A DNA stretch of 64,000 bases from RH-AL1 sp965198485. Lineage in GTDB: Bacteria > Pseudomonadota > Alphaproteobacteria > Rhizobiales > Beijerinckiaceae. Shown here piece by piece: positions 25,769-34,895 of this stretch. A model generated the notes under the pieces. That model was not told the DNA's origin. It searched no databases and worked only from the letters and a program-made list of their open reading frames with translations. Position 1 is the stretch's first letter, and each line of letters starts with the position of its first letter. The position numbers and the translations under genes were made by a program. The stretch spans positions 372,001 through 436,000 of the forward strand of contig CBDAPQ010000005.1 in NCBI GenBank assembly GCA_965198485.1, written 5' to 3'.

Positions 25769-26748
25769 CAGTAATCGAGCCTCGGGTCGATCATCGTCGC
25801 GAGCAGGTCGACCGCGATGTTGATGAAGACGAAAATGGCGCTGGTGACGATGGCGATGCCCTGGATCAACGGGAAATCGCGTTGCAGCACGGCGTTAATG
25901 GTCAACAGGCCGAGGCCCGGATAATCGAAGATGTATTCGACGATCAGCACGCCGCCGAGCAGCGCGCTGAACTGTACGCCGAGCAGGTTGAGCACCGGCA
26001 CCGAGGCGTTGCGCAGGGCGTGGTTGGCGATGATGCGCCTGCGACTGAGCCCCCGGACGCCACCGACCGCGATGAACGGCTCCTGCATGATCATTGAAAG
26101 CGACCCGCTGAGCGTGCGGATCAGCACCGGGGCCAGTTCGACGGCGAGCACGATCGCCGGCAGCAGCGTGTAGGAGAAGCCGCGATAGCCGATCGCCGGC
26201 ATCCAGCCGAGCTTCACCGACAGAAGCAGGGTGAGCACGATGCCGAGCCAGAAGTTCGGCAGGGAGATGAAGATCGACGAGACGTAGAAAGCGAGCCTGT
26301 CAGGCCATCGCCCCGGCGCGAGTCCGGCGGGGATGCCGACGAGCATCGAGAAGCAGAGCGCCATCGCGACGGCAACGGCGGCGAGTTGCAGCGTCATCGG
26401 CAAGGTCGCGCCGACTAGGTCCAGAACCTCGGCACGACGACCGCGTGTCGAATCGTCGAAGCTGGCGCCGCCTGTCGAGGATCCATCCGCCGGCTTGACG
26501 AAGGATTGTCCGAGATCGCCGCGCACGACGTGGCCCATGTAGCGCGCGAACTGCAGCGGGATCGGATCGCGAAGGCCCATCTTGGTGGCGATCTGGTCGA
26601 TGAGCGCCTCGGGCGCCATTCCGCCGGCCATCAGCCGCACGGGGTCGCCCGGCACCACGCGCAGCAGCGTGAAGATCAGCGCCGACACGACGAAAACGAT
26701 GACGATGCCCTGCGCGAGACGCCGGAGCAGGAAGCTCAGGATCGTCAC
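25768..26748 (-). CDS. ABC importer permease, DppB-like
   Basis: 326 residues from a GTG at 26748. The N-terminus has a LLRRLAQGIVIVFVVSALIF helix and the RVVPGDPVRLM segment of DppB/OppB permeases. The EAA loop is present (VGGVRGLSRRRIIANHALRN). The C-terminus ends FINIAVDLLATMIDPRLDY, the usual family end. It starts 40 bp after the binding-protein gene. Confidence 0.9.
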   Translation of the reverse strand: MTILSFLLRRLAQGIVIVFVVSALIFTLLRVVPGDPVRLMAGGMAPEALIDQIATKMGLRDPIPLQFARYMGHVVRGDLGQSFVKPADGSSTGGASFDDSTRGRRAEVLDLVGATLPMTLQLAAVAVAMALCFSMLVGIPAGLAPGRWPDRLAFYVSSIFISLPNFWLGIVLTLLLSVKLGWMPAIGYRGFSYTLLPAIVLAVELAPVLIRTLSGSLSMIMQEPFIAVGGVRGLSRRRIIANHALRNASVPVLNLLGVQFSALLGGVLIVEYIFDYPGLGLLTINAVLQRDFPLIQGIAIVTSAIFVFINIAVDLLATMIDPRLDY

Positions 26749-26788
26749 GACGTCCGGCCCGCATCACGCATCGGCGCGGCGCTCCCCA

Positions 26789-28372
26789 TCAGGCGTAGAC
26801 CGCCTTGGAGGCGTCCATCGATCCGTCGGGGTAGATGAACAGCCCGTCGAGGTCCTTCTGCATCGCGTGGATCATCACCGACGTGAAGAGGGACAAAGCC
26901 GGCACCTTGCTGGCGAGCAGCGGCATGGTCTCGGTCTGCAGGATCTTCTTGCGCTCGTCGAGCGTGGGCGCATTGCGCTCCTTGTCGAGCGAGGCATCGA
27001 TTTCGGGATCGACGATGCCGCAGATACGCTTGGACTTGGAATAGAAATGCGTGCGCAGGACGAGGTCCGGCTCGGGCGACCCTGTCGACCAGCCGCAATC
27101 GATCATGTGTCCTGGGCCGCCGCCGGGACGGTCGTAGAGGCGCTCGTTCCACGCCGCCGGCTCCAGCACGGTCAACGTCACTGGGAATCCCTGCTCCTGC
27201 AGCATCCCGGTGACGACCTCGCCGTACTCCTTCGTCTTAGGGTAGAAGCCGACCGAGGTGATATATTCGAGCGGAGGCAAACCTTTGCCCTTCGGGAATC
27301 CGGCCTTGGCGAGTAGCTCCTGGCAAAGCGCCGGGTCGAACTTCGGATAGTTCGGCAAGTCGATATAGCCGAACTTGACCGGCGAAACGAAGTTCGACGA
27401 CTCGTGGCCGGCCGAGCCCAGGATTTCCAGCACGGCAGAGCGGTCGATTGCGTGGCAGGCAGCCTGGCGCACCAGCACATTGTCGAACGGCGCCTTGGAG
27501 CAGCGGAACCAGAGGTACTTGTTTTCGACCGAGACGAGGGTATTGGTCTTGATCTTCGGGTTCTTCGCCAGAGTCGCGACCTGCTCTGGCTCTAGCCGCT
27601 CGACGATCGACGCCTCGCCGTTCAGCAGCGACAGCATGCGAGTCGTGGAGTCGCCGACGAACGAGAAATGAATCTCGCTGATCGCCGGCTTTCCGAGGAA
27701 GTAATCGTCGTTTGCCTTGAGGATCGTCGCGTTACCCTTCTGCTCGACGAAGCGGAACGGGCCGGTGCCGTTCAAGCGCTGCGTCAGCGGACCGGACGGG
27801 CCGGCCTTGATGTCGGCCGCCGACATGATCGGCAGAAAGGAGGCGAGAAAGATGAAGAGATCGGCGGGATAGCCGCCCTTCGTCGTATCGACGATCACCG
27901 TGTAATCGTCCGGCGTCGTGATCGTGAGGCCGGAGGTCGGGCCGGGATACCATTGCGCCGGACGGTCGGGCAGCGCGCCATATTCGAACGTTGCCTTGAC
28001 ATCCTCGGCCTTGAACGGCGTGCCGTCGTGAAACTTGATGTCCTTGCGCAGCCTGATCTCGAGCCGGTGCTCATCGAGCAGCTCGAGGTTTGTCGCCAGT
28101 TCGTAGTTCGTCTTGTCGGGCGCATCGAGGCGCATCGGCGTGCGGGTCAGAAAGCCCATCACGAAGCCTTCGACATTCTTCTGCGAGAGCGTCGTGTGCG
28201 CGGTCGGATCCCAGTTGCCGGTGATGTTCTCGGCCGACAGAAAGACCATGGGCTTACCATCCTGCGCGTTGGCGGGCGCGCAGAGGAAGGCGGCGTCGAG
28301 CGTCATCACCCCGGCGCTCGCGCCGAATGCGGCCGCGCGGGCCAGAAGCGTCCTGCGATCCAATGGCGCCAT
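26789..28372 (-). CDS. Family-5 extracellular solute-binding protein (Tat signal)
   Basis: 527 residues. The N-terminus MAPLDRRTLLARAAAFGASA has the twin-arginine motif, followed by a hydrophobic stretch and an A-N-A-Q cleavage region. The mature part is of the DppA/OppA class: ENITGNWDPTAHTTLSQ near the N-terminus, the LRKDIKFHDGTPFKAEDVKAT segment split over the family core, and ...NGTGPFRFVEQ. It is the first gene of the operon and defines the ligand, most likely an amide- or peptide-like compound given the downstream hydrolase. The promoter should lie in 28373-28690. Confidence 0.9.
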   Translation of the reverse strand: MAPLDRRTLLARAAAFGASAGVMTLDAAFLCAPANAQDGKPMVFLSAENITGNWDPTAHTTLSQKNVEGFVMGFLTRTPMRLDAPDKTNYELATNLELLDEHRLEIRLRKDIKFHDGTPFKAEDVKATFEYGALPDRPAQWYPGPTSGLTITTPDDYTVIVDTTKGGYPADLFIFLASFLPIMSAADIKAGPSGPLTQRLNGTGPFRFVEQKGNATILKANDDYFLGKPAISEIHFSFVGDSTTRMLSLLNGEASIVERLEPEQVATLAKNPKIKTNTLVSVENKYLWFRCSKAPFDNVLVRQAACHAIDRSAVLEILGSAGHESSNFVSPVKFGYIDLPNYPKFDPALCQELLAKAGFPKGKGLPPLEYITSVGFYPKTKEYGEVVTGMLQEQGFPVTLTVLEPAAWNERLYDRPGGGPGHMIDCGWSTGSPEPDLVLRTHFYSKSKRICGIVDPEIDASLDKERNAPTLDERKKILQTETMPLLASKVPALSLFTSVMIHAMQKDLDGLFIYPDGSMDASKAVYA

Positions 28373-28692
28373 CGTGGAGATCCTTCCGCCCGCCGTCTAA
28401 TGTGGTTTTACGAGGCTTTTAAGAATAAGCGAGCAACAAACCTCAGCAACAGACGTGCCAGCACCGCGCAAGGCGATCCGGGACGAGTGGAGAGAAGCGA
28501 AGCCAATTCGGCGTGCACCGCTCTCCAAATTCGAGGCAGATTGGCGCTTTTGCTTACTTAGACTAGCGCCTGCGAGAAATGCCCATTTTGATTGTTCGTC
28601 GGCGCCTCGCACCCACGAAAGCGTAGTCGAACCCTGCCGATGCTGAAAATCACAAAGCCACATTCCTAAGCACGTGACGACCTGCGCTATGC

Positions 28693-28987
28693 CTGCTCGC
28701 GCGCGAGACGGACGATGTCGCGCTCACGAACGTGGCGCCGGGTACCACGCCGGAGATGGTGGCGGCGATCTCGAAGCTGATGCGCAACCAGGACCTGATC
28801 GCCGTCGCCCGCAATTGCCGGATCATTACCGCCTTCAAGAAGACGCTCGGCCTGCCTGGACGCTATCTCACCGTCTGCAGCCGAACCGTTCGACGGATGA
28901 TGCGCACGGCAGCGCCATCGCCATTCTCGACGGCCTGCTCTACAGCTTCGGCAACGGTGATCGGCATCAATCCGGCGACGGATAGCG
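28693..28987 (+). pseudogene. eutB: eutB (ethanolamine ammonia-lyase large subunit) fragment
   Basis: Reading across two frameshifts, the plus strand gives TPEMVAAISKLMRNQDLIAV, then KKTLGLPGR, then RLQPNRSTDD and AILDGLLY, then VIGINPATDS. These are the characteristic EutB N-terminal substrate-site blocks in the right order. Only about 100 codons remain, starting without an N-terminus and stopping after NPATDS. It lies divergent to, and just upstream of, the ABC/M20/kinase operon. The flanks 28373-28692 and 28988-29141 show no gene. Confidence 0.8.
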
Positions 28988-29141
28988 TCGCGACCGCAAC
29001 GTCGCGATAATCGTCTCTATAACGGCAGCATCTTCAGGTCGGGCGGTGACGTAACGTCAAGTATGGTTAGAGATCTGAGTTTAATGCAATCGTAGTATTC
29101 CGCAGTCACAAATTATCGACATCTATTTGAGGATTGAGATC

Positions 29142-30257
29142 TTGCAGGCAGCTTGTTCGCGCAATCGAAAAAAGACGGCGCGAAGCTTGGCCGAGCGCAT
29201 CGTCGCATATTTTCAGCCGATCTACGGAATTCTCGAGGGAAGGACCGTCGGTTTCGAAGCCTTGGCGCGGTTGCGCGCGGACGGCGGGCTGCTGATGCCC
29301 GCGCAGTTTCTGCCCACGCTTGACGCCGAGAGCTCGCTCGAGCTCTTCCACGCAATGCTGGTCGCAGGCATCGCCCTACTCGATGGACTGGGACCGGCCG
29401 GGCGCGACCTCTACGTGGCAATCAACGTCAATGCGTCGCTGCTGCTTCACCGCGACTTCGTCGAGATCGTCGGGTTCACCGTAGCCTGCCTCGATGGTCA
29501 GCCGGACCGGCTGGTCATCGAGATCCTCGAGGGCGAGGCGATCGCTGACGTGACCGCCATGGTGCAAGCGATCGGACGGCTCAAAGCGCTCGGCTTCTCG
29601 GTCGCGCTCGACGACGTGGGCAGCGCCTACGCCTCGCTGATCCATATCAAGGACCTGCCGGTCGACGTGCTGAAGCTCGACCAGGACTTCTCGCGGCGGC
29701 TGGAGAGTCGACCTGAGGACCTGCAGTTCATCTCGAGCATGCTCGGTCTCGCAAGGGCGCTGAAACGCAGGCTGATCGTGGAGGGCGTCGAGTCGGAGGA
29801 CGTCCTCGAGGCCCTGACGATCCTAGGCGTCGAATACGTTCAGGGCTACGCCATCGCGCGGCCGATGGACGTTTCGGCGGTCGCCTCCTGGTTGGAGGGC
29901 GCGTCGTTCCCACCACCCCACGCGGACCCTTCGTCGATGCTCGGTGTCTACGCCGCGCATCTCACCATCGTCGAGGCCTGCCGCGTTCTCGCCAACCAGC
30001 CGCTTCGATTGCGCTGGCACGAGGACGCGGCCGATCCCCATCGCTGCAAGATTGGGCGGTTCTTCGACAGGCATGGTCTCCACGACACGAGCTTCGGGCG
30101 CGCCCACAAGCGCTTTCACTACTCGCTGGCCCTCGACGACGAGAGCAGCCAGACGTGGCGCACCACCGCCGAGGATCTGCGGCAGCACCTGCTGAGGGCG
30201 CTCCAGCAGGATCCGGCCCACTCGACGGAGGACGCGCTCGTGATCACGAAGCGATGA
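29142..30257 (+). CDS. EAL-domain c-di-GMP phosphodiesterase with C-terminal extension
   Basis: 371 residues from a TTG at 29142 preceded by GAGG at 29129-29132; a TTG at 29127 would remove that site. The EAL domain (about 15-250) keeps FEALAR, NVNAS, EILEGE, ALDDVGSAYASL, LKLDQDF, VEGVES and the QGYAIARPM end, so the metal and catalytic residues look intact. The last 110 residues hold LRWHEDAADPHRCKIGRFF and a helical stretch, similar to small Cys/His sensory extensions found behind EAL domains. It overlaps the downstream GGDEF gene by four bases. It likely lowers cytoplasmic c-di-GMP. Confidence 0.85.
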   Translation: MQAACSRNRKKTARSLAERIVAYFQPIYGILEGRTVGFEALARLRADGGLLMPAQFLPTLDAESSLELFHAMLVAGIALLDGLGPAGRDLYVAINVNASLLLHRDFVEIVGFTVACLDGQPDRLVIEILEGEAIADVTAMVQAIGRLKALGFSVALDDVGSAYASLIHIKDLPVDVLKLDQDFSRRLESRPEDLQFISSMLGLARALKRRLIVEGVESEDVLEALTILGVEYVQGYAIARPMDVSAVASWLEGASFPPPHADPSSMLGVYAAHLTIVEACRVLANQPLRLRWHEDAADPHRCKIGRFFDRHGLHDTSFGRAHKRFHYSLALDDESSQTWRTTAEDLRQHLLRALQQDPAHSTEDALVITKR

Positions 30258-31810
30258 GGTCTTCGGAGGAACGACCCGACCGGCTGCCGCGTGGTCTCCC
30301 GCCCTCTTGTCCAAGGTCACTCGGCGGCATGACGCGTCCGTTGATCGCTGCGATAGCCCTGAGCCTCGTCGGGCTCTGGATCGTCTTCGCGATCATCGTG
30401 CGTGCTTCTTACGAGGAGCGGCTGCACGACTCGTCGGCGTATGGCAGAGACGTCGCCGCTCTGCTCGCGGCCGATCTCGCCGGCACGTTCGAGACCTACG
30501 ATCTCTCTTTGCACGCGCTGGTGGCGAATTTGACCGATCCGAATGTCGCGAAGCTGCCGGCGGCGCTGCGCTCAAGGATGCTGTTCGATGCTTCGACCAA
30601 CGCGTCGATCTTCGGAGCAATGTTGGTGATCGACAAGCGCGGGATCGTCATAGATGATTCGCGGCATGAGAGCCCTCCTCACCTCGACGTCTCCGATCGC
30701 GAATACTTCAAGACGCAACGAGACAACGGCTCGGCGGGTCTCCTTGTCAGCCATCCCTACAAGAGCCGCGTGACAGGTGAAATCATGGTGGGCGTCAGCC
30801 GGCGTGTCGACGACCACGGTCGCTTCGAAGGCGTGGCGCTTGGTACTCTCAGGTTCGACGCGCTTCTCAGCCTTTTCGCCAAGGTCCGTCTGCCGCCCGG
30901 CAGCACGATAGCCCTGCTCTATCCGGATGGCGGCGAGCTCGCGGGCCTGCGTGTGCCCGAAGTCGGCGCGGACGTGCAGGACAGGGGACGTCCCTCGGAT
31001 TCGCGGTCCTGGCGTCCGAAGGCCGCATGGTATGCGGCGCGCGAAGGCGTTCCCGCGCCTTCGCTGTCCGCGAGCTGCAAGATCGCCGGCATCCCGCTCG
31101 TACAGAGGGTCAGCATACCCGTGTCGGCCGCCCTTGCGACCTTCTGGCGACGGACGCTCGCCACCGCCGCAGGGTTCCTCCTGCTCAGTGCCGTCATCGT
31201 CGCGCTAGGCGTAATGCTGACGCGCGAGTTGGCGCGCAGGACCGTCGCGGAAGCGTCTCTGCGTCGGCTCGCGACAACGGACGCACTCACCGGCCTCGTC
31301 AACCGAGGTTGCTTCGACGAGCTGCTGCGTCGCGAGTTCGAGCGCAGCCTGCGCACGCGCCAGCCGCTGGCGCTGATCATGATCGACGTCGACTACTTCA
31401 AGGCCTTCAACGACACCTACGGGCACTCCGGAGGCGACGCGACCCTGCGCGCGGTGGCGCGGATACTCGCCGACGAACAGGTACGGTGCTCGGACATCGT
31501 CGCAAGGGTCGGCGGCGAGGAATTCGCCATCCTCATGCCCGGCACCGACGTGACCGGTGCCGATCGCCTCGCCGAGCGCATCCAGGTCGCAATCCGCGCG
31601 AAGGCCCTGCCTCACGCCGGCAGTCCGTCGGGGACCCTGACGATCAGCATCGGCCTGGCCTGCCACACTTGGGCTATGTCGGCGCCCGATCCCCTCGAAT
31701 TGTTTGACGCAGCCGACCGCGCGCTCTACCGCGCCAAGCACACGGGCCGAAACATGACGCAGTGGGCTTCGTCCCAACACCTCTCGGAAGATGCCACGCA
31801 AGCGGCATGA
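30254..31810 (+). CDS. dCache-like membrane diguanylate cyclase
   Basis: 518 residues from the ATG at 30254 overlapping the EAL stop (ATGA); the ATG at 30329 (M-T-R-P-L-I) is a plausible alternative. A first membrane helix (AAIALSLVGLWIVFAIIV) is followed by a periplasmic double-Cache-like sensor (DREYFKTQRDNGSAGLLVSH region) and a second helix (AAGFLLLSAVIVALGVML). The cytoplasmic GGDEF domain has TDALTGLVNR and RVGGEEFAILMPG. An R-x-x-D inhibitory site (RCSD) lies five residues before GGEEF, so product inhibition is likely. It should synthesise c-di-GMP in response to a periplasmic signal, opposing the upstream EAL protein. Confidence 0.9.
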   Translation: MRSSEERPDRLPRGLPPSCPRSLGGMTRPLIAAIALSLVGLWIVFAIIVRASYEERLHDSSAYGRDVAALLAADLAGTFETYDLSLHALVANLTDPNVAKLPAALRSRMLFDASTNASIFGAMLVIDKRGIVIDDSRHESPPHLDVSDREYFKTQRDNGSAGLLVSHPYKSRVTGEIMVGVSRRVDDHGRFEGVALGTLRFDALLSLFAKVRLPPGSTIALLYPDGGELAGLRVPEVGADVQDRGRPSDSRSWRPKAAWYAAREGVPAPSLSASCKIAGIPLVQRVSIPVSAALATFWRRTLATAAGFLLLSAVIVALGVMLTRELARRTVAEASLRRLATTDALTGLVNRGCFDELLRREFERSLRTRQPLALIMIDVDYFKAFNDTYGHSGGDATLRAVARILADEQVRCSDIVARVGGEEFAILMPGTDVTGADRLAERIQVAIRAKALPHAGSPSGTLTISIGLACHTWAMSAPDPLELFDAADRALYRAKHTGRNMTQWASSQHLSEDATQAA

Positions 31811-32082
31811 ACGATCCGGAGCCTGCGTCCTCTTCCGCCTTTGAAATGAGGCTTAGATGACCTTTTTACTGATCAGCCCTCCGGTCTCATAACCCGCTCT
31901 GCAAGATCGAAAATGTACTTCTGCTATTAGACTACCGACAATTTTTGCCCTGTGTCGATCGTTTTACATTGGCCTTGCTGGTTCAACGGAGCGAAGCCGA
32001 CCTCGGGAAAAGCGACGCATGTCGGGCTTGCTGGAGCTTGTCGTGCGCATGCTGCTCCAAAAGAATGAGATCGCCGCCATCC

Positions 32083-32514
32083 TCAAGACGCACTGCGGCG
32101 CGAAAGCAGCGAAGGTTCTGACGCGTGCCACGCCCTATCTCTTGATGAAGGCAGCTCCGCGAGCAGCGCCTCGGGAGCTCCTCCTGGAGAGGTGGCCGCA
32201 AGAGAGGGCGCGGCCGCGTGCTTCGACGGCCTCGTCCCGCCATTGTCGAGCGCGTCATATAGCGCGCCGCCCATGCCCCTTGCGCTGCCACCGTCGTCAA
32301 TCCTCACATCTACTAGGGCGCCTCTGCCGCTTCTATCATAGCGCGGCATCTCCAGTCTGGCGAAGCCTGTCCGTCCACCGTGCACGGCAAAGACCTCCGC
32401 ACCAACCGCTATCTCAGGACGAAAGATCGCCGCACTGTCGCCATCTCGAACGATCGTAGGCTCTCGCCCGATGGACGTCCGCGGCACGCGACCGGTTGGT
32501 GCTTGACTCGACAT
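32083..32514 (-). pseudogene. Possible GNAT acetyltransferase fragment
   Basis: From the ATG at 32514 the frame reads GFARL, then YDRSGRGALVDVRIDDGGSA and RGMGGALYDALD, which fits GNAT motif A (V-R-I-D-D...R-G-x-G-x-A-L). Downstream of that the sequence has no recognisable GNAT end and is rich in Ala, Pro and Ser, suggesting a frameshift. It is divergent to the MmyB-type regulator, a common arrangement for a regulated gene. Low confidence; 31811-32082 shows nothing else. Confidence 0.3.
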
Positions 32515-32587
32515 CGAGCGCGCATTTGCGTCACCTATAGCGCGAGCCGTGTCGGCGGACGCAGGTCGGTCGACCAGGGAGAACCTC

Positions 32588-33376
32588 ATGCAAAGACCCT
32601 CGGCCGAACAGCGAAAGATGCTGGGCGCATTCCTGGCCGACCGGCGCGGACGTCTTAAACCCGGCGACCTGGGATTACCGGATGGCCCGCGCCGCACGCC
32701 AGGCCTCCGACGCGAGGAAGTGGCGGCTTTAGCCGGCGTGAGCGTCAGCTGGTACACTTGGCTCGAACAGGGACGCGACATCCAGGCGTCCGCCGACGCG
32801 CTCGGCCGCGTGGCGGACGTGCTCCGGTGCGACCGGGTCCAATCGGGCCACCTGTTCGCGCTGTCTTCCCGAGAGCAGCCCGCCTCGGCAGTGGACGAGC
32901 ATCTCACCGACGCGCTGACTATGCTCGTGCAGCAGATGGACCCGATCCCCGCCTATATTCGCAACGCCCGTCTCGACGTCCTCGCTTGGAATTCGGCGAT
33001 CACGTCGCTTTTCGTCGACTACGCGTCGCTGGCGCCTCATGAACGCAACACGCTGCGCCTGATGTTCCTGCACCCACTCTATCGAACTCTGCTTCTTGAT
33101 TGGGAGCAGATGAGCCGCGGCATGCTCGCGACCTTCCGCGCCGCGCGGGCGAAGGCGCGCGACAAGGCGCCGTTCGACCGCCTGGTCGAGGAGCTGGACG
33201 CTGAAAGCGCCGAATTCCGCGCGTGGTGGCCGGATGTCGACGTGCAAGGCTTTGAAGAAGGGAGGAAGCGCCTGCAGCACCCGATTCTGGGCCGTCTCGA
33301 CCTGACCTACATCGCCCTGGCGCCGCAGGGGCGGCCGGACATCACGATTACGGCCTACATCCCGCGCGCTGGCTGA
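32588..33376 (+). CDS. XRE-family regulator with MmyB-like ligand-binding domain
   Basis: 262 residues from the ATG at 32588, with AGGGAGA eight bases upstream. Residues about 10-85 are an HTH with the RRTPGLRREEVAALAGVSVS and WYTWLEQGRDIQAS signature of MmyB-type regulators. The C-terminal MLR/PAS-like domain has PAYIRNARLDVLAWNSA and RLDLTYIALAPQGRPD. In relatives this class controls an adjacent, often divergent, oxidoreductase or transport gene. Here the divergent neighbour is only a GNAT-like fragment. Confidence 0.85.
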   Translation: MQRPSAEQRKMLGAFLADRRGRLKPGDLGLPDGPRRTPGLRREEVAALAGVSVSWYTWLEQGRDIQASADALGRVADVLRCDRVQSGHLFALSSREQPASAVDEHLTDALTMLVQQMDPIPAYIRNARLDVLAWNSAITSLFVDYASLAPHERNTLRLMFLHPLYRTLLLDWEQMSRGMLATFRAARAKARDKAPFDRLVEELDAESAEFRAWWPDVDVQGFEEGRKRLQHPILGRLDLTYIALAPQGRPDITITAYIPRAG

Positions 33377-33601
33377 CGGAGAGTCGTGATCATAGGTTCA
33401 CAACACGCCTGTTACGCCCATGAAGATGCGATTAGCTGAGTGAGTAAGGCAATGGCGGGGCATCGAACCCGCCGGGAACGATCAACGGAAAAGTCGCATG
33501 CGTAATCGACGACCGCGCTGTTTAGAAGTCACTTCGCGGACTACCTGTTTGAAATCGACGAGATCCTCCGCCAGTCCATCAGTATAACGGCGGAATGGCT
33601 C

Positions 33602-33799
33602 ATGGACTACTGGCGTGCATGGCAGACGAATGCGCCCTTCTTCGCCTGTCAAGGCAAGTGCCTGGCGGTTAGGCTGTGCGCCGAGGTTGCCGACCTGTCC
33701 GAAAACATGAGGGTGACGCTGAAGCGAGGTACCGCTCGAGTCATCGGACGCCTGCAGCGAGCCAGCAAGGCTAGCTTACGGAAGGGGCGCACACGATGA
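33602..33799 (+). CDS. Small ORF of unknown function, coupled to the next
   Basis: 65 codons from the ATG at 33602; the frame is open for about 90 bp further upstream without another ATG, so the true start may be earlier. The product has a hydrophobic/aromatic N-terminus (MDYWRAWQTNAPFFACQGKC) and a basic C-terminus (ASKASLRKGRTR). Its stop overlaps the next ATG by four bases. I do not recognise the family. Confidence 0.35.
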   Translation: MDYWRAWQTNAPFFACQGKCLAVRLCAEVADLSENMRVTLKRGTARVIGRLQRASKASLRKGRTR

Positions 33800-33936
33800 C
33801 AGTGATCCGCAAAATAAAGCAGGGATCCTCTACTTATATAGTTGGGAGCGAGCGTGATGGTGAGATCGTCCGCACAACCCGCCCCTTCAACGCGGTGATG
33901 TCGATGACGCGGCAGGTGCTGCACCTTCCCGGTTAG
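33796..33936 (+). CDS. 46-aa small ORF overlapping the previous one
   Basis: ATG at 33796 overlaps the upstream stop as ATGA. It encodes MTVIRKIKQGSSTYIVGSER and then a 26-residue tail ending RQVLHLPG. It is short, basic and of unknown family. The coupled arrangement is the only argument that both small ORFs are translated. 33377-33601 shows nothing convincing. Confidence 0.3.
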   Translation: MTVIRKIKQGSSTYIVGSERDGEIVRTTRPFNAVMSMTRQVLHLPG

Positions 33937-34037
33937 CCGGAGGCTTGTGGCTGCCCTCAATCGACACTGCTTTGTACGTCGCAATAGTCGACCGGTCTAC
34001 TCGACGTCTGTCCGATGTTCATCATGGGAGAATGTAA

Positions 34038-34727
34038 ATGAAGGTTCTAATCGTTCTGACTTCGCACGACAGGCTCGGCGACACCGGCCGGAAAACCGGC
34101 TTCTGGCTCGAGGAGCTGGCCGCGCCCTACTACGTGTTCCGCGATGCTGGGACGGACATCGTGCTTGCGTCGCCCAACGGCGGCCAGCCGCCGCTTGACC
34201 CGAAAAGCAGCGAGCCAGATTTCCAGACCGACCTGACCCGGCGTTTCGAGGCTGACACAGCCGCAAAGGCGCAACTTGCGGCGACGCTGCGCCTCGACAG
34301 CGTCTCGCAGGCGGAGTTCGACACGATGTTCTATCCCGGCGGCCATGGCCCACTATGGGACCTCGCCGAGGACAAGGCGTCCATCAGCCTGATCGAGTCC
34401 TTTCTCGCCGCCGACAAGCCAGTCGCCCTCGTCTGTCACGCGCCGGGTGTTCTCCGTCATGTCAGGGCGCCGAACGGCAAGCCGCTGGTCGAGGGCAAGA
34501 GGGTCACGGGGTTTACTAACACCGAGGAGGAGGGCATGGGCCTGACCGCGGTCGTGCCCTTTCTGGTCGAGGACGAACTCAAGGCCAAGGGCGGCCAGTT
34601 CTCGAAGGCGGGTGACTTCGAGCCCCACGTGGTGACCGACGGTCTGCTGATCACCGGCCAGAACCCGGCCTCGTCGGGGCCGGCGGCGAAGGCGTTAATC
34701 GAGCAGCTGGCCGAGACGGCGACCTGA
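34038..34727 (+). CDS. DJ-1/PfpI superfamily protein (Hsp31/glyoxalase III-like)
   Basis: 229 residues from the ATG at 34038 with a GGGAG site about ten bases upstream. It has the class I amidotransferase-like fold: N-terminal KVLIVLTSHD, an FYPGGHGPLWDL loop, and the nucleophile elbow ALVCHAPGVL. The active-site Cys, with a Glu in the N-terminal EELAAPYYVF region, matches the glyoxalase III / chaperone branch. It probably detoxifies methylglyoxal or is a stress-related deglycase. It stands alone, upstream of a broken aldehyde dehydrogenase gene; the two may once have formed an aldehyde-detoxification pair. Confidence 0.85.
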   Translation: MKVLIVLTSHDRLGDTGRKTGFWLEELAAPYYVFRDAGTDIVLASPNGGQPPLDPKSSEPDFQTDLTRRFEADTAAKAQLAATLRLDSVSQAEFDTMFYPGGHGPLWDLAEDKASISLIESFLAADKPVALVCHAPGVLRHVRAPNGKPLVEGKRVTGFTNTEEEGMGLTAVVPFLVEDELKAKGGQFSKAGDFEPHVVTDGLLITGQNPASSGPAAKALIEQLAETAT

Positions 34728-34895
34728 TCGACACGCGCGTGGGAGGTGATCCCCCGCCTCCCACGCTCGCCCGGCGACGCCAAGCGGCCGACCATCGCCG
34801 CAGACGACGGTCAGACCCCTCACGCAGATATGCCCTGCTCAGTCGCCGATCGGCGAAAGCCGCACGGCTCCAGGGCCGAACCAAGGACCACAGTC

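Noticed and set aside
33451..33476. tRNA T-arm-like hairpin (minus strand GGCGGGTTCGATGCCCCGCC)
   Set aside because: Neither a full cloverleaf nor a 3' CCA or matching acceptor stem is present, so it is not called as a tRNA or tmRNA, though an integration-site remnant cannot be excluded.
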